Translations under genes and position numbers: made by a program
Source of the DNA: Burkholderia sp. Leaf177
GTDB lineage: Bacteria; Pseudomonadota; Gammaproteobacteria; Burkholderiales; Burkholderiaceae
DNA length: 64,000 nucleotides
Assembly: GCF_001424345.1 (NCBI RefSeq)
Contig: NZ_LMPF01000025.1
Location: forward strand, 62,001-126,000
Reading direction: 5' to 3'
Shown here: piece by piece, positions 8,714-18,336 of the stretch
How the letters are laid out: every line of letters begins with the position of its first letter
How positions within the stretch are numbered: the first letter of the stretch is position 1
The notes under the pieces: model-generated
Told to the model about the DNA's origin: nothing
The model's input: the letters and a program-made list of their open reading frames with translations, nothing else
Database searches by the model: none

Positions 8714-9391
8714 TCAACGCGGACGCACGAGTTGCCATGCGCGGCCAAGATACGTCACGGAGCCGAAGCCGCTCCAGACGTGCACGAGCCGCGTGAACGG
8801 GAAGATCACGAAGAGCGTCATGCCCATGAACAGATGCGCGCGGAACAGCAACGGCGTTTCAGCGACGAAGCTGGCTGCGTCACCGCGGAACGTGACCACG
8901 TGCTGCGCCCACGTCATCAACTGAACCATCATGTGCCCGTCCATGTGACCCGAGGACATGCCTATGGTCGTCAGCCCGAGCATCAACGTGACGAGGATCC
9001 AGAGCAGCAGGACCTTGTCGCCGGTACGAGTGACGGCCGATACACGCGCATTAGTCATACGACGGTGAATCAGGATGAGCAGGCCCGAAAGACATAGCCA
9101 TCCCATGATGCCGCCGGCGATCATTGCGACTGCCTGTTTCGTGCTGTGATCGATGCCGAGAAAATCCCACACCGCGACCGGTGTCAACAAGCCGACTAGA
9201 TGCCCGAAGAACAACCCGAGAATGCCGATGTGGAACAGGATATTTCCGAGCCGCAGATTGCCGCGATGAAGCAGCTGCGAGCTGTCGGTTTTCCACGTGT
9301 ACTGCTCGCGTTCGAAACGCGCGAGGCTGCCAAACAGGAAAATCGCGGCTGCAATGTACGGATAAATGCCGAACAAGAATTGATTGAACAT
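8714..9391 (-). CDS. narI: Respiratory nitrate reductase gamma subunit NarI
   Basis: NarI is the membrane cytochrome b subunit that oxidises quinol and passes electrons to NarH. The 225-aa sequence has five hydrophobic helices, with His residues in or beside them (for example ILFHIGILGLFFGHLVG and RAHLFMG) suited to ligate two haems. The final PFTRLVHVWSG segment is highly characteristic. The length equals the usual 225-230 aa. It lies 18 nt after narJ on the same strand. Confidence 0.97.
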   Translation of the reverse strand: MFNQFLFGIYPYIAAAIFLFGSLARFEREQYTWKTDSSQLLHRGNLRLGNILFHIGILGLFFGHLVGLLTPVAVWDFLGIDHSTKQAVAMIAGGIMGWLCLSGLLILIHRRMTNARVSAVTRTGDKVLLLWILVTLMLGLTTIGMSSGHMDGHMMVQLMTWAQHVVTFRGDAASFVAETPLLFRAHLFMGMTLFVIFPFTRLVHVWSGFGSVTYLGRAWQLVRPR

Positions 9392-9409
9392 GAGCGTTGT
9401 CCCTTGAAC

Positions 9410-10078
9410 TCAGTTGGCCGTGGCGGGCGGGCGCGGATGGAAATGCATCGGCTGGGCCATCGGCGTGGACGTGGATGGAGCAAGCAAAGGTTCGACACCG
9501 TCTGCGCCCGGGCCGAAGCGTTCGAGCGCCTCGTCCATGTCGCGAATGGGTGGAATCTCGGCAGCTTGCGGCACGACATCCGTCATTGAACGCAAGACGG
9601 TGAATACGCGCGCGTACGGGCTTTCATCGCGCGCAAGACGGTCGCCCAACGCAGCGAGGACGTGGATGGCTTCGTCGAGTAACGTTCGCGCTTCGGACGG
9701 CTCTACGTTGCCGAGCACCTCCAGGAAGAGCGGCACGTGATCGGGCAACTCGTTGGTCGCCATTTCCAGGCCGTGGCGGCGGTATTCATCGAGCAGATCG
9801 ACCATTGCTTGTCCGCGATCACGGCTTTCGCCGTGAACGTGCTCGAACAAATGCAGCGAATGCGCGGGATTACGGTCGAACGTCGCGACGTAGTTCTCCT
9901 GCAATTCGATCAGCGGCGAAGCATCGAGCAAGGCGAGCAGCGGCTGAAGCGCGGCACGGGTCGTGTCCGGGAACGCGTTTAGCTCCTGATCGATCTCGCC
10001 GAGTGCGTCGAGCAATTCCTGCTCGGGGTAATCGAGCAGGCTCGCCAGCAACGTGTAAATGGAAAGCGGATTGTTCAC
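9410..10078 (-). CDS. narJ: Nitrate reductase molybdenum cofactor assembly chaperone NarJ
   Basis: NarJ is a TorD-family helical chaperone that holds NarG until its Mo cofactor is inserted. The best start is a GTG at 10078 giving a 222-aa protein whose first residues (NNPLSIYTLLASLLDYPE) match the family; a longer open frame extends into narH but is not NarJ-like. The GTG overlaps the narH stop codon in a GTGA arrangement. The central SLHLFEHVHGESRDRGQAMV segment and the DHVPLFLEVL motif are diagnostic. The C-terminal tail rich in Pro and His is not part of the conserved fold. Confidence 0.95.
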   Translation of the reverse strand: MNNPLSIYTLLASLLDYPEQELLDALGEIDQELNAFPDTTRAALQPLLALLDASPLIELQENYVATFDRNPAHSLHLFEHVHGESRDRGQAMVDLLDEYRRHGLEMATNELPDHVPLFLEVLGNVEPSEARTLLDEAIHVLAALGDRLARDESPYARVFTVLRSMTDVVPQAAEIPPIRDMDEALERFGPGADGVEPLLAPSTSTPMAQPMHFHPRPPATAN

Positions 10079-11628
10079 GACGCCACCTCTGCCTTCTTGC
10101 GTGACTTCGGCATGTCCGCGAACACTACGCTGCCTTGCGGTTTCTTGCCGAACAACGATCCCTCCGATACCCCGCCCGAGCAGCCGTTGCCGAACGTGAA
10201 ACCGCAACTGGCTTTGTCGTTGAAGCTGTCTTCCACGATTTCCTTATGCGACGACGGCACCACGAAGCGATCCTCGTAATTGGCGATCGCCATGGTCTGA
10301 TACATGTCCTCGAATTGCGCGGGCGTGATGTTAAGCCCCGCGAGCAATTCGGGTTCGGCGCGGCCGTGCACGACTTCCGCGCGCTTGAACGCGCGCATGG
10401 CGAGCATGCGTTCGAGCGCGGACGTGACCGGCGCTTCGTCGCCCGCGGTCAGCAGGTTCGCCAGATACCTGACGGGAATACGCAGGCTCTTCACGTCCGG
10501 AATGATCCCGTCCATGCCGATATGACCCGCGTCCGCCGCCGATTGAATTGGCGAAAGCGGCGGGATGTACCAAACCATCGGCAACGTCCGGTATTCCGGA
10601 TGCAGCGGGAACGCGATCTTCCATTCCACGGCCATCTTGTAGACCGGCGATTTGCGCGCTGAATCCAGCCAGCTTTGCGGAATGCCTTGCGCGAGCGCTT
10701 CGGCCTGCACTTTGGGATCATGGGGATCGAGGAACACGTCGAGTTGCGACTGGTACAGGTCCTTCTCGTTCTCAACCGATGCCGCATCGCCAATCTTGTC
10801 GGCGTCGTACAGCAGCACGCCGAGATAACGAATCCGTCCGACGCACGTTTCCGCGCACACGGTCGGCTGACCCGCTTCGAGCCGCGGATAACAGAAGATG
10901 CACTTTTCGGCCTTGCCGCTTTTCCAGTTGAAGTAGATCTTCTTGTACGGGCAACCGGAAATGCACATGCGCCACCCGCGGCACTTGTCCTGATCGACCA
11001 GCACGATGCCATCGTCTTCACGCTTGTACACGGAACCGGACGGGCACGACGCCACGCACGCCGGGTTCAGGCAGTGCTCGCACAGACGTGGCAAATACAT
11101 CATGAAGGTGTTTTCGAACGTGGAATACATCTCCTTCTGCACGTTCTCGAACAATGCATCACGGCCACGCGATGAAAACTCGCCGCCCAGGTCGTCTTCC
11201 CAGTTCGGACCCCATACGATCTTCTCCATCTTCTTGCCGGTGATGACGGAAACAGGGCGCGCGGTCGGCGGTGTTTCGCTCAGACGCGCTTTTTGCAGAT
11301 GCTCGTAGTCGAACGTGAACGGCTCATAGTAGTCGTCGATAGCCGGCAGATTCGGGTTCGCGAACAGGTTCGCAAGCACCTTCAGCTTGCCGCCCTGACG
11401 CGGACGCAGCCGGCCGGCCGCGTCGCGAATCCAGCCGCCTTGCCACTTCTTCTGGTTCTCCCATTCCTTCGGATAGCCGATGCCCGGTTTCGTTTCCACG
11501 TTGTTGAACCACGCGTACTCCACGCCATCGCGCGACGTCCACACGTTCTTGCACGTCACGGAGCACGTATGGCAGCCGATGCATTTATCCAGGTTCAGCA
11601 CCATTGCAACTTGCGCACGAATTTTCAC
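10075..11628 (-). CDS. narH: Respiratory nitrate reductase beta subunit NarH
   Basis: NarH carries the chain of iron-sulfur clusters between NarI and NarG. The 517-aa protein starts with a first Cys group in NLDKCIGCHTCSVTCKN. It has further clusters in CEHCLNPACVASCPSG, in KCRGWRMCISGCPYKK and in KCIFCYPR. In the third group a Trp replaces one Cys, which is the normal NarH arrangement giving a [3Fe-4S] cluster. The length is typical. It overlaps narG by 4 nt upstream and narJ by 4 nt downstream, so the three are translationally coupled. Confidence 0.97.
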   Translation of the reverse strand: MKIRAQVAMVLNLDKCIGCHTCSVTCKNVWTSRDGVEYAWFNNVETKPGIGYPKEWENQKKWQGGWIRDAAGRLRPRQGGKLKVLANLFANPNLPAIDDYYEPFTFDYEHLQKARLSETPPTARPVSVITGKKMEKIVWGPNWEDDLGGEFSSRGRDALFENVQKEMYSTFENTFMMYLPRLCEHCLNPACVASCPSGSVYKREDDGIVLVDQDKCRGWRMCISGCPYKKIYFNWKSGKAEKCIFCYPRLEAGQPTVCAETCVGRIRYLGVLLYDADKIGDAASVENEKDLYQSQLDVFLDPHDPKVQAEALAQGIPQSWLDSARKSPVYKMAVEWKIAFPLHPEYRTLPMVWYIPPLSPIQSAADAGHIGMDGIIPDVKSLRIPVRYLANLLTAGDEAPVTSALERMLAMRAFKRAEVVHGRAEPELLAGLNITPAQFEDMYQTMAIANYEDRFVVPSSHKEIVEDSFNDKASCGFTFGNGCSGGVSEGSLFGKKPQGSVVFADMPKSRKKAEVAS

Positions 11629-14600
11629 GATGCAGCTCCTTCACTTTCCTTGAGCGGACCTTCGAGCCACGCCACTTTTTTCATCTTGCGCACGATCACG
11701 TACTCATCGCGATTCGATCCCACCGTGCCGTAGTAATTGAAACCGTAGGCTTGCTGCGCGTACCCGCCAATCATGTGCGTGGGCTTGAGCACCGTGCGCG
11801 TGACTGAGTTATGGATACCGCCGCGCATGCCGCTGGTTTCAGCGCCCGGCACGTTCACGATCTTTTCCTGCGCGTGATACATCAGGCACATGCCGCGCGG
11901 CACGCGCTGGCTCACCACCACTCGCGCGGTCAGCGTGCCGTTCACGTTGAAAACTTCGACCCAGTCGTTATCGACAAGACCGGCTTCTTTCGCTTCCACT
12001 TCCGACACCCACACGTGAGGGCCGCCGCGCGAAAGCGTCAACATGCGCAAGTTGTCCGTGTAAGTGGAGTGAATGCCCCATTTCTGGTGCGGCGTGATCC
12101 AGTTCAGCACGAGTTCATGCTCGCCATTGGGCTTTGCGCCGAGCATGGCGGTGACCGTTTTGGTGTTGATCGCCGGGCGATACACGCACGAACCCTCGCC
12201 GAAGTCCAGCATCCATCGGTGATCCTGATAGAACTGCTGGCGGCCCGTCAGCGTGCGCCATGGAATCATTTCATGCACGTTCGTATAACCGGCGCTGTAG
12301 CTCACTTCCTCGGATTCGAGACCTGACCACGTTGGCGCGGAAATGATCTTGCGCGGTTGCGCCTGGACATCGCGGAACCGGATCTTGTCGTGTTCACGGC
12401 CGAGCGCGAGATGCGCGTGTTCGCGTCCCGTGATCTTCGACAACGCTTCCCACGCCTTCACCGCAACGTGCCCGTTCGTTTCCGGCGCGAAGGTGAGGAT
12501 CATCTCGGCGGCATCGATGGCGCTATCCAGCCGCGGCCGTCCCTGGCTTACGCCCGGTTCGGTGACGGTTTTCGTGATGTGCGCGAGTTCGCCGACCTCA
12601 TGCGCGCTGTTCCAGTTGATGCCCTTGCCGCCGTTGCCTTGCGTGTCGAGGAGCGGTCCGACCGACGTGAACTTGCGATACACGTCCTTGTAGTTTCGTT
12701 CGACGACCGTCATGGAAGGCGCCGTCTTTCCCGGAATCAGGTCGCATTCGCCGGCGCGCCAGTCCTTTGGCTCGAACGGCTGGCCGAGTTCGCCCGGGGT
12801 GTCGTGCATGAGCGGCGTGCAGACCAGGTCGGTGCGCGTGCCCAGATGCTCGCCGCCGATTTCCGCGAACTTCTCGGCAATGCCCTTGTAGATTTCCCAG
12901 TCGCTCTTGCTTTCCCACAGAGGCTGCACGGCTTCCGACAACGGATGAATGAACGGATGCATGTCCGACGTGTTCAGGTCGTCCTTCTCGTACCACGTTG
13001 CAGTCGGCAACACGATATCGCCGTAAAGGCAGGTCGTGCTCATGCGGAAATCGAGCACCGTCAGCAGATCAAGCTTGCCTTCGGCCGCTGGGCGCACGTT
13101 GACTTCGCCCGGCATGATGGCGTCGTTTTCGTCGGAGAAGAGGGCGTTCTGCGTGCCGAGCAAATACTTCAGGAAGTACTCGTGGCCCTTGCCCGAACTG
13201 CCCAGAATGTTCGAACGCCAGACAAACATGTTGCGCGGGAAGTTGACCGGGTTGTCCGGATCGTCGCAAGAGAATTGCAGCTTGCCCGACTTGAGGCGGT
13301 CGACCACGTATTCCACGGGTTTCATGCCGGCGCGAGCGGCTTCGTCGGTAAGGTCGAGCGGATTGGCGCCGAGTTGCGGCGCGCTTGGCAACCAGCCCAT
13401 GCGCTCGGACTTGGCGTTCAGGTCGAGCATGGAAAGGTTCGAATACTTCCCCATCTGCGCGGTCGGCGCGAGAATTTCGCTCAGGCCCACCTTCTCATGA
13501 CGCCACTGGCTCGTGTGGTTGTAGAAGAACGACGTGCCGTTCATCTGGCGCGGCGGCTTCGACCAGTCGAGCGCGAACGCGAGCGGCGCCCAGCCGAATT
13601 GCGGACGCAGCTTTTCCTGCCCCACGTAATGTGCCCAGCCGCCGCCGCTCTTGCCCACGCAACCGCACATCATCAACAGGTTGATGATGCCGCGATAAAT
13701 CATGTCGTTGTGATACCAGTGATTGAGCGCGGCGCCCACGATCACCATGCTCTTGCCTTCGGTCTGATGCGCATTGGTCGCAAATTCGCGCGCGACCTGG
13801 ATCACGAGGTTACGCGGGACCGTGGTGTGCTTTTCCTGCCATGCGGGCGTGTAGGGAACGTCGTCGTCGTAGCTCGTTGCAACGTTCGGTCCACCGAGGC
13901 CCTGGTCCACGCCGTAGTTCGCCATCTGCAGATCGAACACGGTCGCGACAAGCGCGCTGGTTCCATCGGCGAGCGTGACGCGCTTGGCCGGGACATGACG
14001 CTCCAGCAGCGCGTTGTGCTCGCTGCCGAAGTACGGGAATCCGACCTTCACGACTTCATCGTGCGCGCCCGGGTGAACCATTGTCAGGCGTGGATCGATA
14101 ACGCGTCCGCTGCCGCCGTCCTTGAGTTCCAGGTTCCAGCGCCCGACCTTCTCGCCGTTGTTGTGCGACGCCTCGTTCCAGCGGAAACCGACGGTGCCGT
14201 TGGGCGCGACGATCTCGCCGCTGGCAGCGTCGAGCACGAGCGTTTTCCATTGCGCGTTGTTCGCTTCGTCCAGGTTGTCAGCGAGATGCGATGCACGCAG
14301 GAAATGATCGGGAACGAGCATTCCACCGTTGTCGCGCAGGAGCACCAACATGGGCATGTCGGTGTATTGCTTCACGTAGTCGCGGAAATACGCGGATTTG
14401 TTCGATGCATTCGCTGCATGGAATTCGGTGAGCACGACATGGCCCATTGCCATTGCAAGCGCTGCGTCGGTGCCTTGGGTGGGCGCAAGCCAGATATCTC
14501 CGAACTTGACCATTTCGCCGAAATCCGACGATACCGCCACGGTCTTCGTGCCCTTGTAGCGGACTTCGGAATAAAAGTGCGCATCGGGCGTACGGGTTTG

Positions 14601-15371
14601 AGGAATGTTCGATCCCCACACCATCAGATACGTCGAGTTGTACCAGTCGGCCGATTCCGGCACGTCGGTTTGCTCGCCCCACACTTGTGGGGAAGCGGGC
14701 GGCAGATCGCAATACCAGTCGTAGAACGAGAGGCACACGCCGCCGATCAAGCTGAGATAACGCGAGCCGGCCGCGTATGACACCATCGACATTGCGGGAA
14801 TGGGGGAGAAGCCGATCACCCGATCCGGCCCGAACTTGCCGATGGTGAACGCATTCGCCGCCGCGATCATTTCGTTCGCCGTGTTCCAGTCGGCGCGCAC
14901 GAAACCGCCGAGTCCACGCACGCTCTTGTAGCGCTCGGACTTCACGGGATCCTGGCTGATCGATGCCCACGCCGCGACCGGGTCCAGGCTTTGGCGGGCT
15001 TCGCGCCACATTTCCATCAGGCGGCCGCGGATCATCGGGTACTTCACGCGTTGCGCGGAATACACATACCAGCTATACGATGCACCCCGCGGGCAGCCGC
15101 GCGGTTCGTGATTGGGCAAATCTGCGCGCGTGCGCGGATAGTCGGTCTGCTGCGTCTCCCAGACGATCAGGCCGTTCTTCACATACACCTTCCACGAGCA
15201 CGAACCCGTGCAGTTCACGCCGTGCGTGGAGCGCACGATCTTGTCGTGCTGCCACCGGTTCCTATATCCGTCTTCCCACTTGCGGTCTTCGTTGACAACC
15301 GCGCCGTGGCCGTTTGCGAACGTCGATTGCGTGCGCTTGACGAACTTCAGGCGATCCAGAAAATGACTCAT
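11625..15371 (-). CDS. narG: Respiratory nitrate reductase alpha subunit NarG
   Basis: NarG is the catalytic subunit, holding Mo-bis-MGD and the FS0 [4Fe-4S] cluster and reducing nitrate to nitrite on the cytoplasmic face. The ATG at 15371 gives a 1248-aa protein beginning MSHFLDRLKF, which matches family starts; 20 extra in-frame codons upstream are unlikely. The FS0 ligands are visible as His50, Cys54 and Cys58 (THGVNCTGSC) and Cys93 (RGCPRG). The segment WGSNIPQTRTPDAHF lies in the Mo-cofactor domain. No twin-Arg signal is seen, as expected for the membrane-bound cytoplasm-facing enzyme. A large open frame on the opposite strand is only a high-GC shadow. Confidence 0.98.
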   Translation of the reverse strand: MSHFLDRLKFVKRTQSTFANGHGAVVNEDRKWEDGYRNRWQHDKIVRSTHGVNCTGSCSWKVYVKNGLIVWETQQTDYPRTRADLPNHEPRGCPRGASYSWYVYSAQRVKYPMIRGRLMEMWREARQSLDPVAAWASISQDPVKSERYKSVRGLGGFVRADWNTANEMIAAANAFTIGKFGPDRVIGFSPIPAMSMVSYAAGSRYLSLIGGVCLSFYDWYCDLPPASPQVWGEQTDVPESADWYNSTYLMVWGSNIPQTRTPDAHFYSEVRYKGTKTVAVSSDFGEMVKFGDIWLAPTQGTDAALAMAMGHVVLTEFHAANASNKSAYFRDYVKQYTDMPMLVLLRDNGGMLVPDHFLRASHLADNLDEANNAQWKTLVLDAASGEIVAPNGTVGFRWNEASHNNGEKVGRWNLELKDGGSGRVIDPRLTMVHPGAHDEVVKVGFPYFGSEHNALLERHVPAKRVTLADGTSALVATVFDLQMANYGVDQGLGGPNVATSYDDDVPYTPAWQEKHTTVPRNLVIQVAREFATNAHQTEGKSMVIVGAALNHWYHNDMIYRGIINLLMMCGCVGKSGGGWAHYVGQEKLRPQFGWAPLAFALDWSKPPRQMNGTSFFYNHTSQWRHEKVGLSEILAPTAQMGKYSNLSMLDLNAKSERMGWLPSAPQLGANPLDLTDEAARAGMKPVEYVVDRLKSGKLQFSCDDPDNPVNFPRNMFVWRSNILGSSGKGHEYFLKYLLGTQNALFSDENDAIMPGEVNVRPAAEGKLDLLTVLDFRMSTTCLYGDIVLPTATWYEKDDLNTSDMHPFIHPLSEAVQPLWESKSDWEIYKGIAEKFAEIGGEHLGTRTDLVCTPLMHDTPGELGQPFEPKDWRAGECDLIPGKTAPSMTVVERNYKDVYRKFTSVGPLLDTQGNGGKGINWNSAHEVGELAHITKTVTEPGVSQGRPRLDSAIDAAEMILTFAPETNGHVAVKAWEALSKITGREHAHLALGREHDKIRFRDVQAQPRKIISAPTWSGLESEEVSYSAGYTNVHEMIPWRTLTGRQQFYQDHRWMLDFGEGSCVYRPAINTKTVTAMLGAKPNGEHELVLNWITPHQKWGIHSTYTDNLRMLTLSRGGPHVWVSEVEAKEAGLVDNDWVEVFNVNGTLTARVVVSQRVPRGMCLMYHAQEKIVNVPGAETSGMRGGIHNSVTRTVLKPTHMIGGYAQQAYGFNYYGTVGSNRDEYVIVRKMKKVAWLEGPLKESEGAAS

Positions 15372-15399
15372 TGTTGTGTCCTGTGTCGAATAGGGCGCG

Positions 15400-16785
15400 T
15401 CAGCAAGGCATGCCGGCGTTGCGGCGTGCATAGAAGAACCACGTGATGGCGACGCACGTCACGTAGAACGCGATGAATACATACAGCGCGGGAACGGCCG
15501 AGCCGGTCATGTCGAGCGCCGTGCCAAATGTTTTTGGAATGAAGAAACCGCCGTACGCGCCGATCGCTGCAGAAAAGCCCAGCACGGCCGCGGATTCCTT
15601 CGCTGCGTTGTGCAGCGCCTGGCGCTGGCCGGCGGCATCCATTCCCTTCGAGAGCCGTTGATGCTGGGTCATGAAGATCACGGGAATCATGCGAAACGTT
15701 GAGCCGTTGCCAATCCCAGCCAGCATGAACAACACGATGAACGCGCCGAGAAAACCGCCGAAGTTGCCGGTCGTACCCGCGCCCGGCATGAACGAGATGA
15801 CAACGAACACCGCCGCGATCATGCCGACGAAGGTCCACAGCGTCACGCGCGCCCCGCCCAGGCGGTCGGAAATCCAGCCGCCGATGGGGCGCGTCAATGC
15901 GCCTGCAAGCGGTCCGAGGAACGCATAGGCGGTCGGATTGATCGATGGAAATTGCGCCTTGGTCAACAACGCGAAACCCGCGGAGAAACCAATGAACGAA
16001 CCAAACGTACCGATGTACAGCCAGCACATGAGCCAGTTATGCATGCGCTTGAAAATGACGGCCTGATCGGCGAATGAGGCCTTCGCGTCGGCGATATCGT
16101 TCATACCGAACCATGCCGCGATAGACGACACGACAATGAACGGAACCCAGATAAACCCGGCGTTCTGCAACCAGATGCCGTGCTCGACGCCGTCTTTGAC
16201 AAACGTTTGTCCGCTGCCCGCAAACGATGCGAACGCGGCGGTTGCGATCACGATCGGCGTCACGAACTGGACCACCGAAACCCCGAGATTGCCGATACCC
16301 GCATTCAAGCCCGTTGCCAGTCCCTTTTTTGCCTTGGGAAAAAAGAAGCTGATGTTGGCCATCGACGAACTGAAGTTCGCGCCGCCGAAACCGCACAGCA
16401 ACGCGAGCACGAGCATGGTGGAATAGCTCGTGGATGGATCGCGCAACGCGAAACCCATGCCGAGCGCGGGGATCAGCAACGTGGCCGTGGAAACCGCGGT
16501 AAAACGCCGGCCGCCAAAAATGGGGACCAGAAACGAATAGAAGATACGCAGCGTGGCGCCTGAAAGCGCGGGCAATGCAGTCAGCCAGAACAGCTCGTTC
16601 TTCGTGAAGTGAAAACCGCCCTTGTCCAGATTGACGACAACGACGCTCCACAACGACCACACCGAAAACGCGAGCATCAACGCCGGGATAGAAATCCACA
16701 GGTTGCGATTGGCAATCGCCGCGCCGCGTGTTTTCCAGAAAGCCGGATCTTCCGGCTCCCAATTTTTCAGCACATAGTTGGACAT
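15400..16785 (-). CDS. narK: Nitrate/nitrite antiporter NarK2-type (MFS)
   Basis: This 461-aa major facilitator protein has twelve hydrophobic segments and the glycine-rich nitrate signature motifs of the NNP family, for example CGFGGANFSSSMANISFFFPKAKKG and GLNAGIGNLGVSVVQ as separate stretches. It starts with MSNYVLKNWEPED, typical of NarK2-type exchangers. It lies between narK1 and narG, 28 nt before narG. In organisms with this tandem pair, one protein is thought to import nitrate with protons and the other to exchange nitrate for nitrite. Assigning the exchanger role here rests on family resemblance. Confidence 0.93.
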   Translation of the reverse strand: MSNYVLKNWEPEDPAFWKTRGAAIANRNLWISIPALMLAFSVWSLWSVVVVNLDKGGFHFTKNELFWLTALPALSGATLRIFYSFLVPIFGGRRFTAVSTATLLIPALGMGFALRDPSTSYSTMLVLALLCGFGGANFSSSMANISFFFPKAKKGLATGLNAGIGNLGVSVVQFVTPIVIATAAFASFAGSGQTFVKDGVEHGIWLQNAGFIWVPFIVVSSIAAWFGMNDIADAKASFADQAVIFKRMHNWLMCWLYIGTFGSFIGFSAGFALLTKAQFPSINPTAYAFLGPLAGALTRPIGGWISDRLGGARVTLWTFVGMIAAVFVVISFMPGAGTTGNFGGFLGAFIVLFMLAGIGNGSTFRMIPVIFMTQHQRLSKGMDAAGQRQALHNAAKESAAVLGFSAAIGAYGGFFIPKTFGTALDMTGSAVPALYVFIAFYVTCVAITWFFYARRNAGMPC

Positions 16786-16801
16786 GATTTTGCCGGTGGG
16801 A

Positions 16802-18115
16802 TTAAACGGATGCGCGTGGCTGCACAGCGGTGCCAGGCGCGCGGAAGGAGAAATACATCCAGATCAGGCTGACAGCCGTCGCGCCGAAAAGCAGCATGAA
16901 ACAGGAGCTGGCAACGCCAGTCAGGTCCGCGAGCGCGCCGAAAAGAATCGGCAGCGCGAAGCCTGCAAGGCCGCCGGCAAGACCGACAACGCCGGATACG
17001 GCGCCGATGTTGCCGGTGTATTCGTCGGAGACGAACTTGAATACCGAGGCCTTGCCGATCGCCATTGCAATGCCGATGGTGAACATCAGCACGGTGAACA
17101 ACGTGGGCGAGAGCGCGATGTTGAACGCCAGCGGGCCTTGCGCCGATTGCACGATCAGCGCGGTGTCGGGGTAGCTCAGCACGAACAGGCATGCGAGCAC
17201 GGTCCACATCACGATCCACGTGGTTTTTTGCGCGCCGAAGCGATCCGACAACCAGCCGCCGACTGCGCGCAGCACGCCGCCGGGCAGCGAGAAACACGCC
17301 GCCAGCAATGCGGCCTGTTCGATGTGAAAACCGTAGTGACTGACGTAGTAATGCGGCAGCCAGAGCGAGAGGCCAACATAACCGCCGAACACGACCGAGT
17401 AGTACTGCGAGTAACGCCACGCGCGGCGATCCTTCATCACGCTCAACTGACTTGCAAAACTCGGCGGGTTTTCCACGCGATGCGCAGGATTGGTCGCGGA
17501 CGTTAGCCAGAACAGGATGGCCGTCACGAGCATGGCGATGGCGTAGACCTTCGGTACGATCGTCCATGTGCCGGCCGTCACGATCAGCACGGGCGCAACG
17601 AATTTGGTCAATGCCGTGCCGCTGTTGCCTGCGCCGAAGATGCCCATGGCAAGGCCCTGGCGGTCCTTCGGAAACCAGCGCGCCACATACGGCGTGCCGA
17701 TCGAAAAACACGCGCCCGCGAGGCCAACCAGCAGACCCAGCACAATGAATTGCCAGAATTGCGTGGCGTAAGCCATCAGCCAGAGGGGAATGATGGTGAC
17801 GAGCATCGTCAGGAAAAAGACGATGCGTCCGCCAAAGCGATCCGTATAGATGCCGAGCGGCACGCGCGCGAGGGAACCCGACAAAACCGGCGTTGCCGCG
17901 ATCAGGCCGAATTCGGTATCGGAAAGGCCGAGCTGCGTTTTCAGCGGAATGCCGAGAATCGCGAACATCATCCAGATCGCGAAGCAGATGGTGAAAGCGA
18001 ACGTGCTCGACCACAGCACGCGCCAGGCGCGCGGATCGGCGGTCGATGCAGCGTCCGGCCTCAAGGGTGGCGGAATGGAACGGGATTTGCCAGTTGGCGT
18101 GCGTGCGGCCGTCAT
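16802..18115 (-). CDS. narK1: Nitrate/proton symporter NarK1-type (MFS)
   Basis: This is the first gene of the nar operon, 437 aa, an MFS transporter of the nitrate/nitrite porter family. Signature stretches are LAGACFSIGTPYVARWFPK in the first half, followed by GIFGAGNSGTALTKF. An N-terminal cytoplasmic tail of about 35 residues precedes the first helix. Only 16 nt separate it from the second transporter gene. NarK1-type proteins take up nitrate and are needed to start respiration. Upstream, at 18239-18254, lies a near-consensus NarL palindrome. Which of the two porters is symporter or antiporter is inferred from the gene order known in other species. Confidence 0.92.
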   Translation of the reverse strand: MTAARTPTGKSRSIPPPLRPDAASTADPRAWRVLWSSTFAFTICFAIWMMFAILGIPLKTQLGLSDTEFGLIAATPVLSGSLARVPLGIYTDRFGGRIVFFLTMLVTIIPLWLMAYATQFWQFIVLGLLVGLAGACFSIGTPYVARWFPKDRQGLAMGIFGAGNSGTALTKFVAPVLIVTAGTWTIVPKVYAIAMLVTAILFWLTSATNPAHRVENPPSFASQLSVMKDRRAWRYSQYYSVVFGGYVGLSLWLPHYYVSHYGFHIEQAALLAACFSLPGGVLRAVGGWLSDRFGAQKTTWIVMWTVLACLFVLSYPDTALIVQSAQGPLAFNIALSPTLFTVLMFTIGIAMAIGKASVFKFVSDEYTGNIGAVSGVVGLAGGLAGFALPILFGALADLTGVASSCFMLLFGATAVSLIWMYFSFRAPGTAVQPRASV

Positions 18116-18238
18116 GGAGCGTGCTCGTCGATTAAGTTTGCGTTGAAGTGCGGATCGACTGCAAGATTAGGAACTGCGCGGCGTGCCGCCCATTCGCCGA
18201 TGGGATGACGCGACTTCATGTCGCTCCTCCAGGGGGAC

Positions 18239-18254
18239 TACTCCGGAAGGCGTA
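18239..18254. promoter_or_regulatory. Putative NarL 7-2-7 operator between narK1 and nrdJ
   Basis: The bases TACTCCG, GA, AGGCGTA form two inverted heptamers with a 2-nt gap, close to the NarL consensus TACYYMT-N2-AKRRGTA (one mismatch per half). They lie at the core of a longer inverted repeat, GGGACTAC at 18234-18241 and GTAGTCCC at 18252-18259. The site is 124 nt upstream of narK1 and 83 nt upstream of nrdJ. NarL is encoded at the far end of the same operon. I found no clear FNR/Anr box. Confidence 0.5.
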
Positions 18255-18336
18255 GTCCCGTGATGAAACGACCACGGGCGGGGCTTTGGCGTCGCGGCAC
18301 CAACCAACGCATGACTGCGGGACATGAGGACAGAAC

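Noticed and set aside
12357..14780. Long open frame (807 codons) on the plus strand
   Set aside because: It lies wholly antisense to narG and its translation is Arg/His-rich with no recognisable domain, a usual shadow in high-GC DNA.
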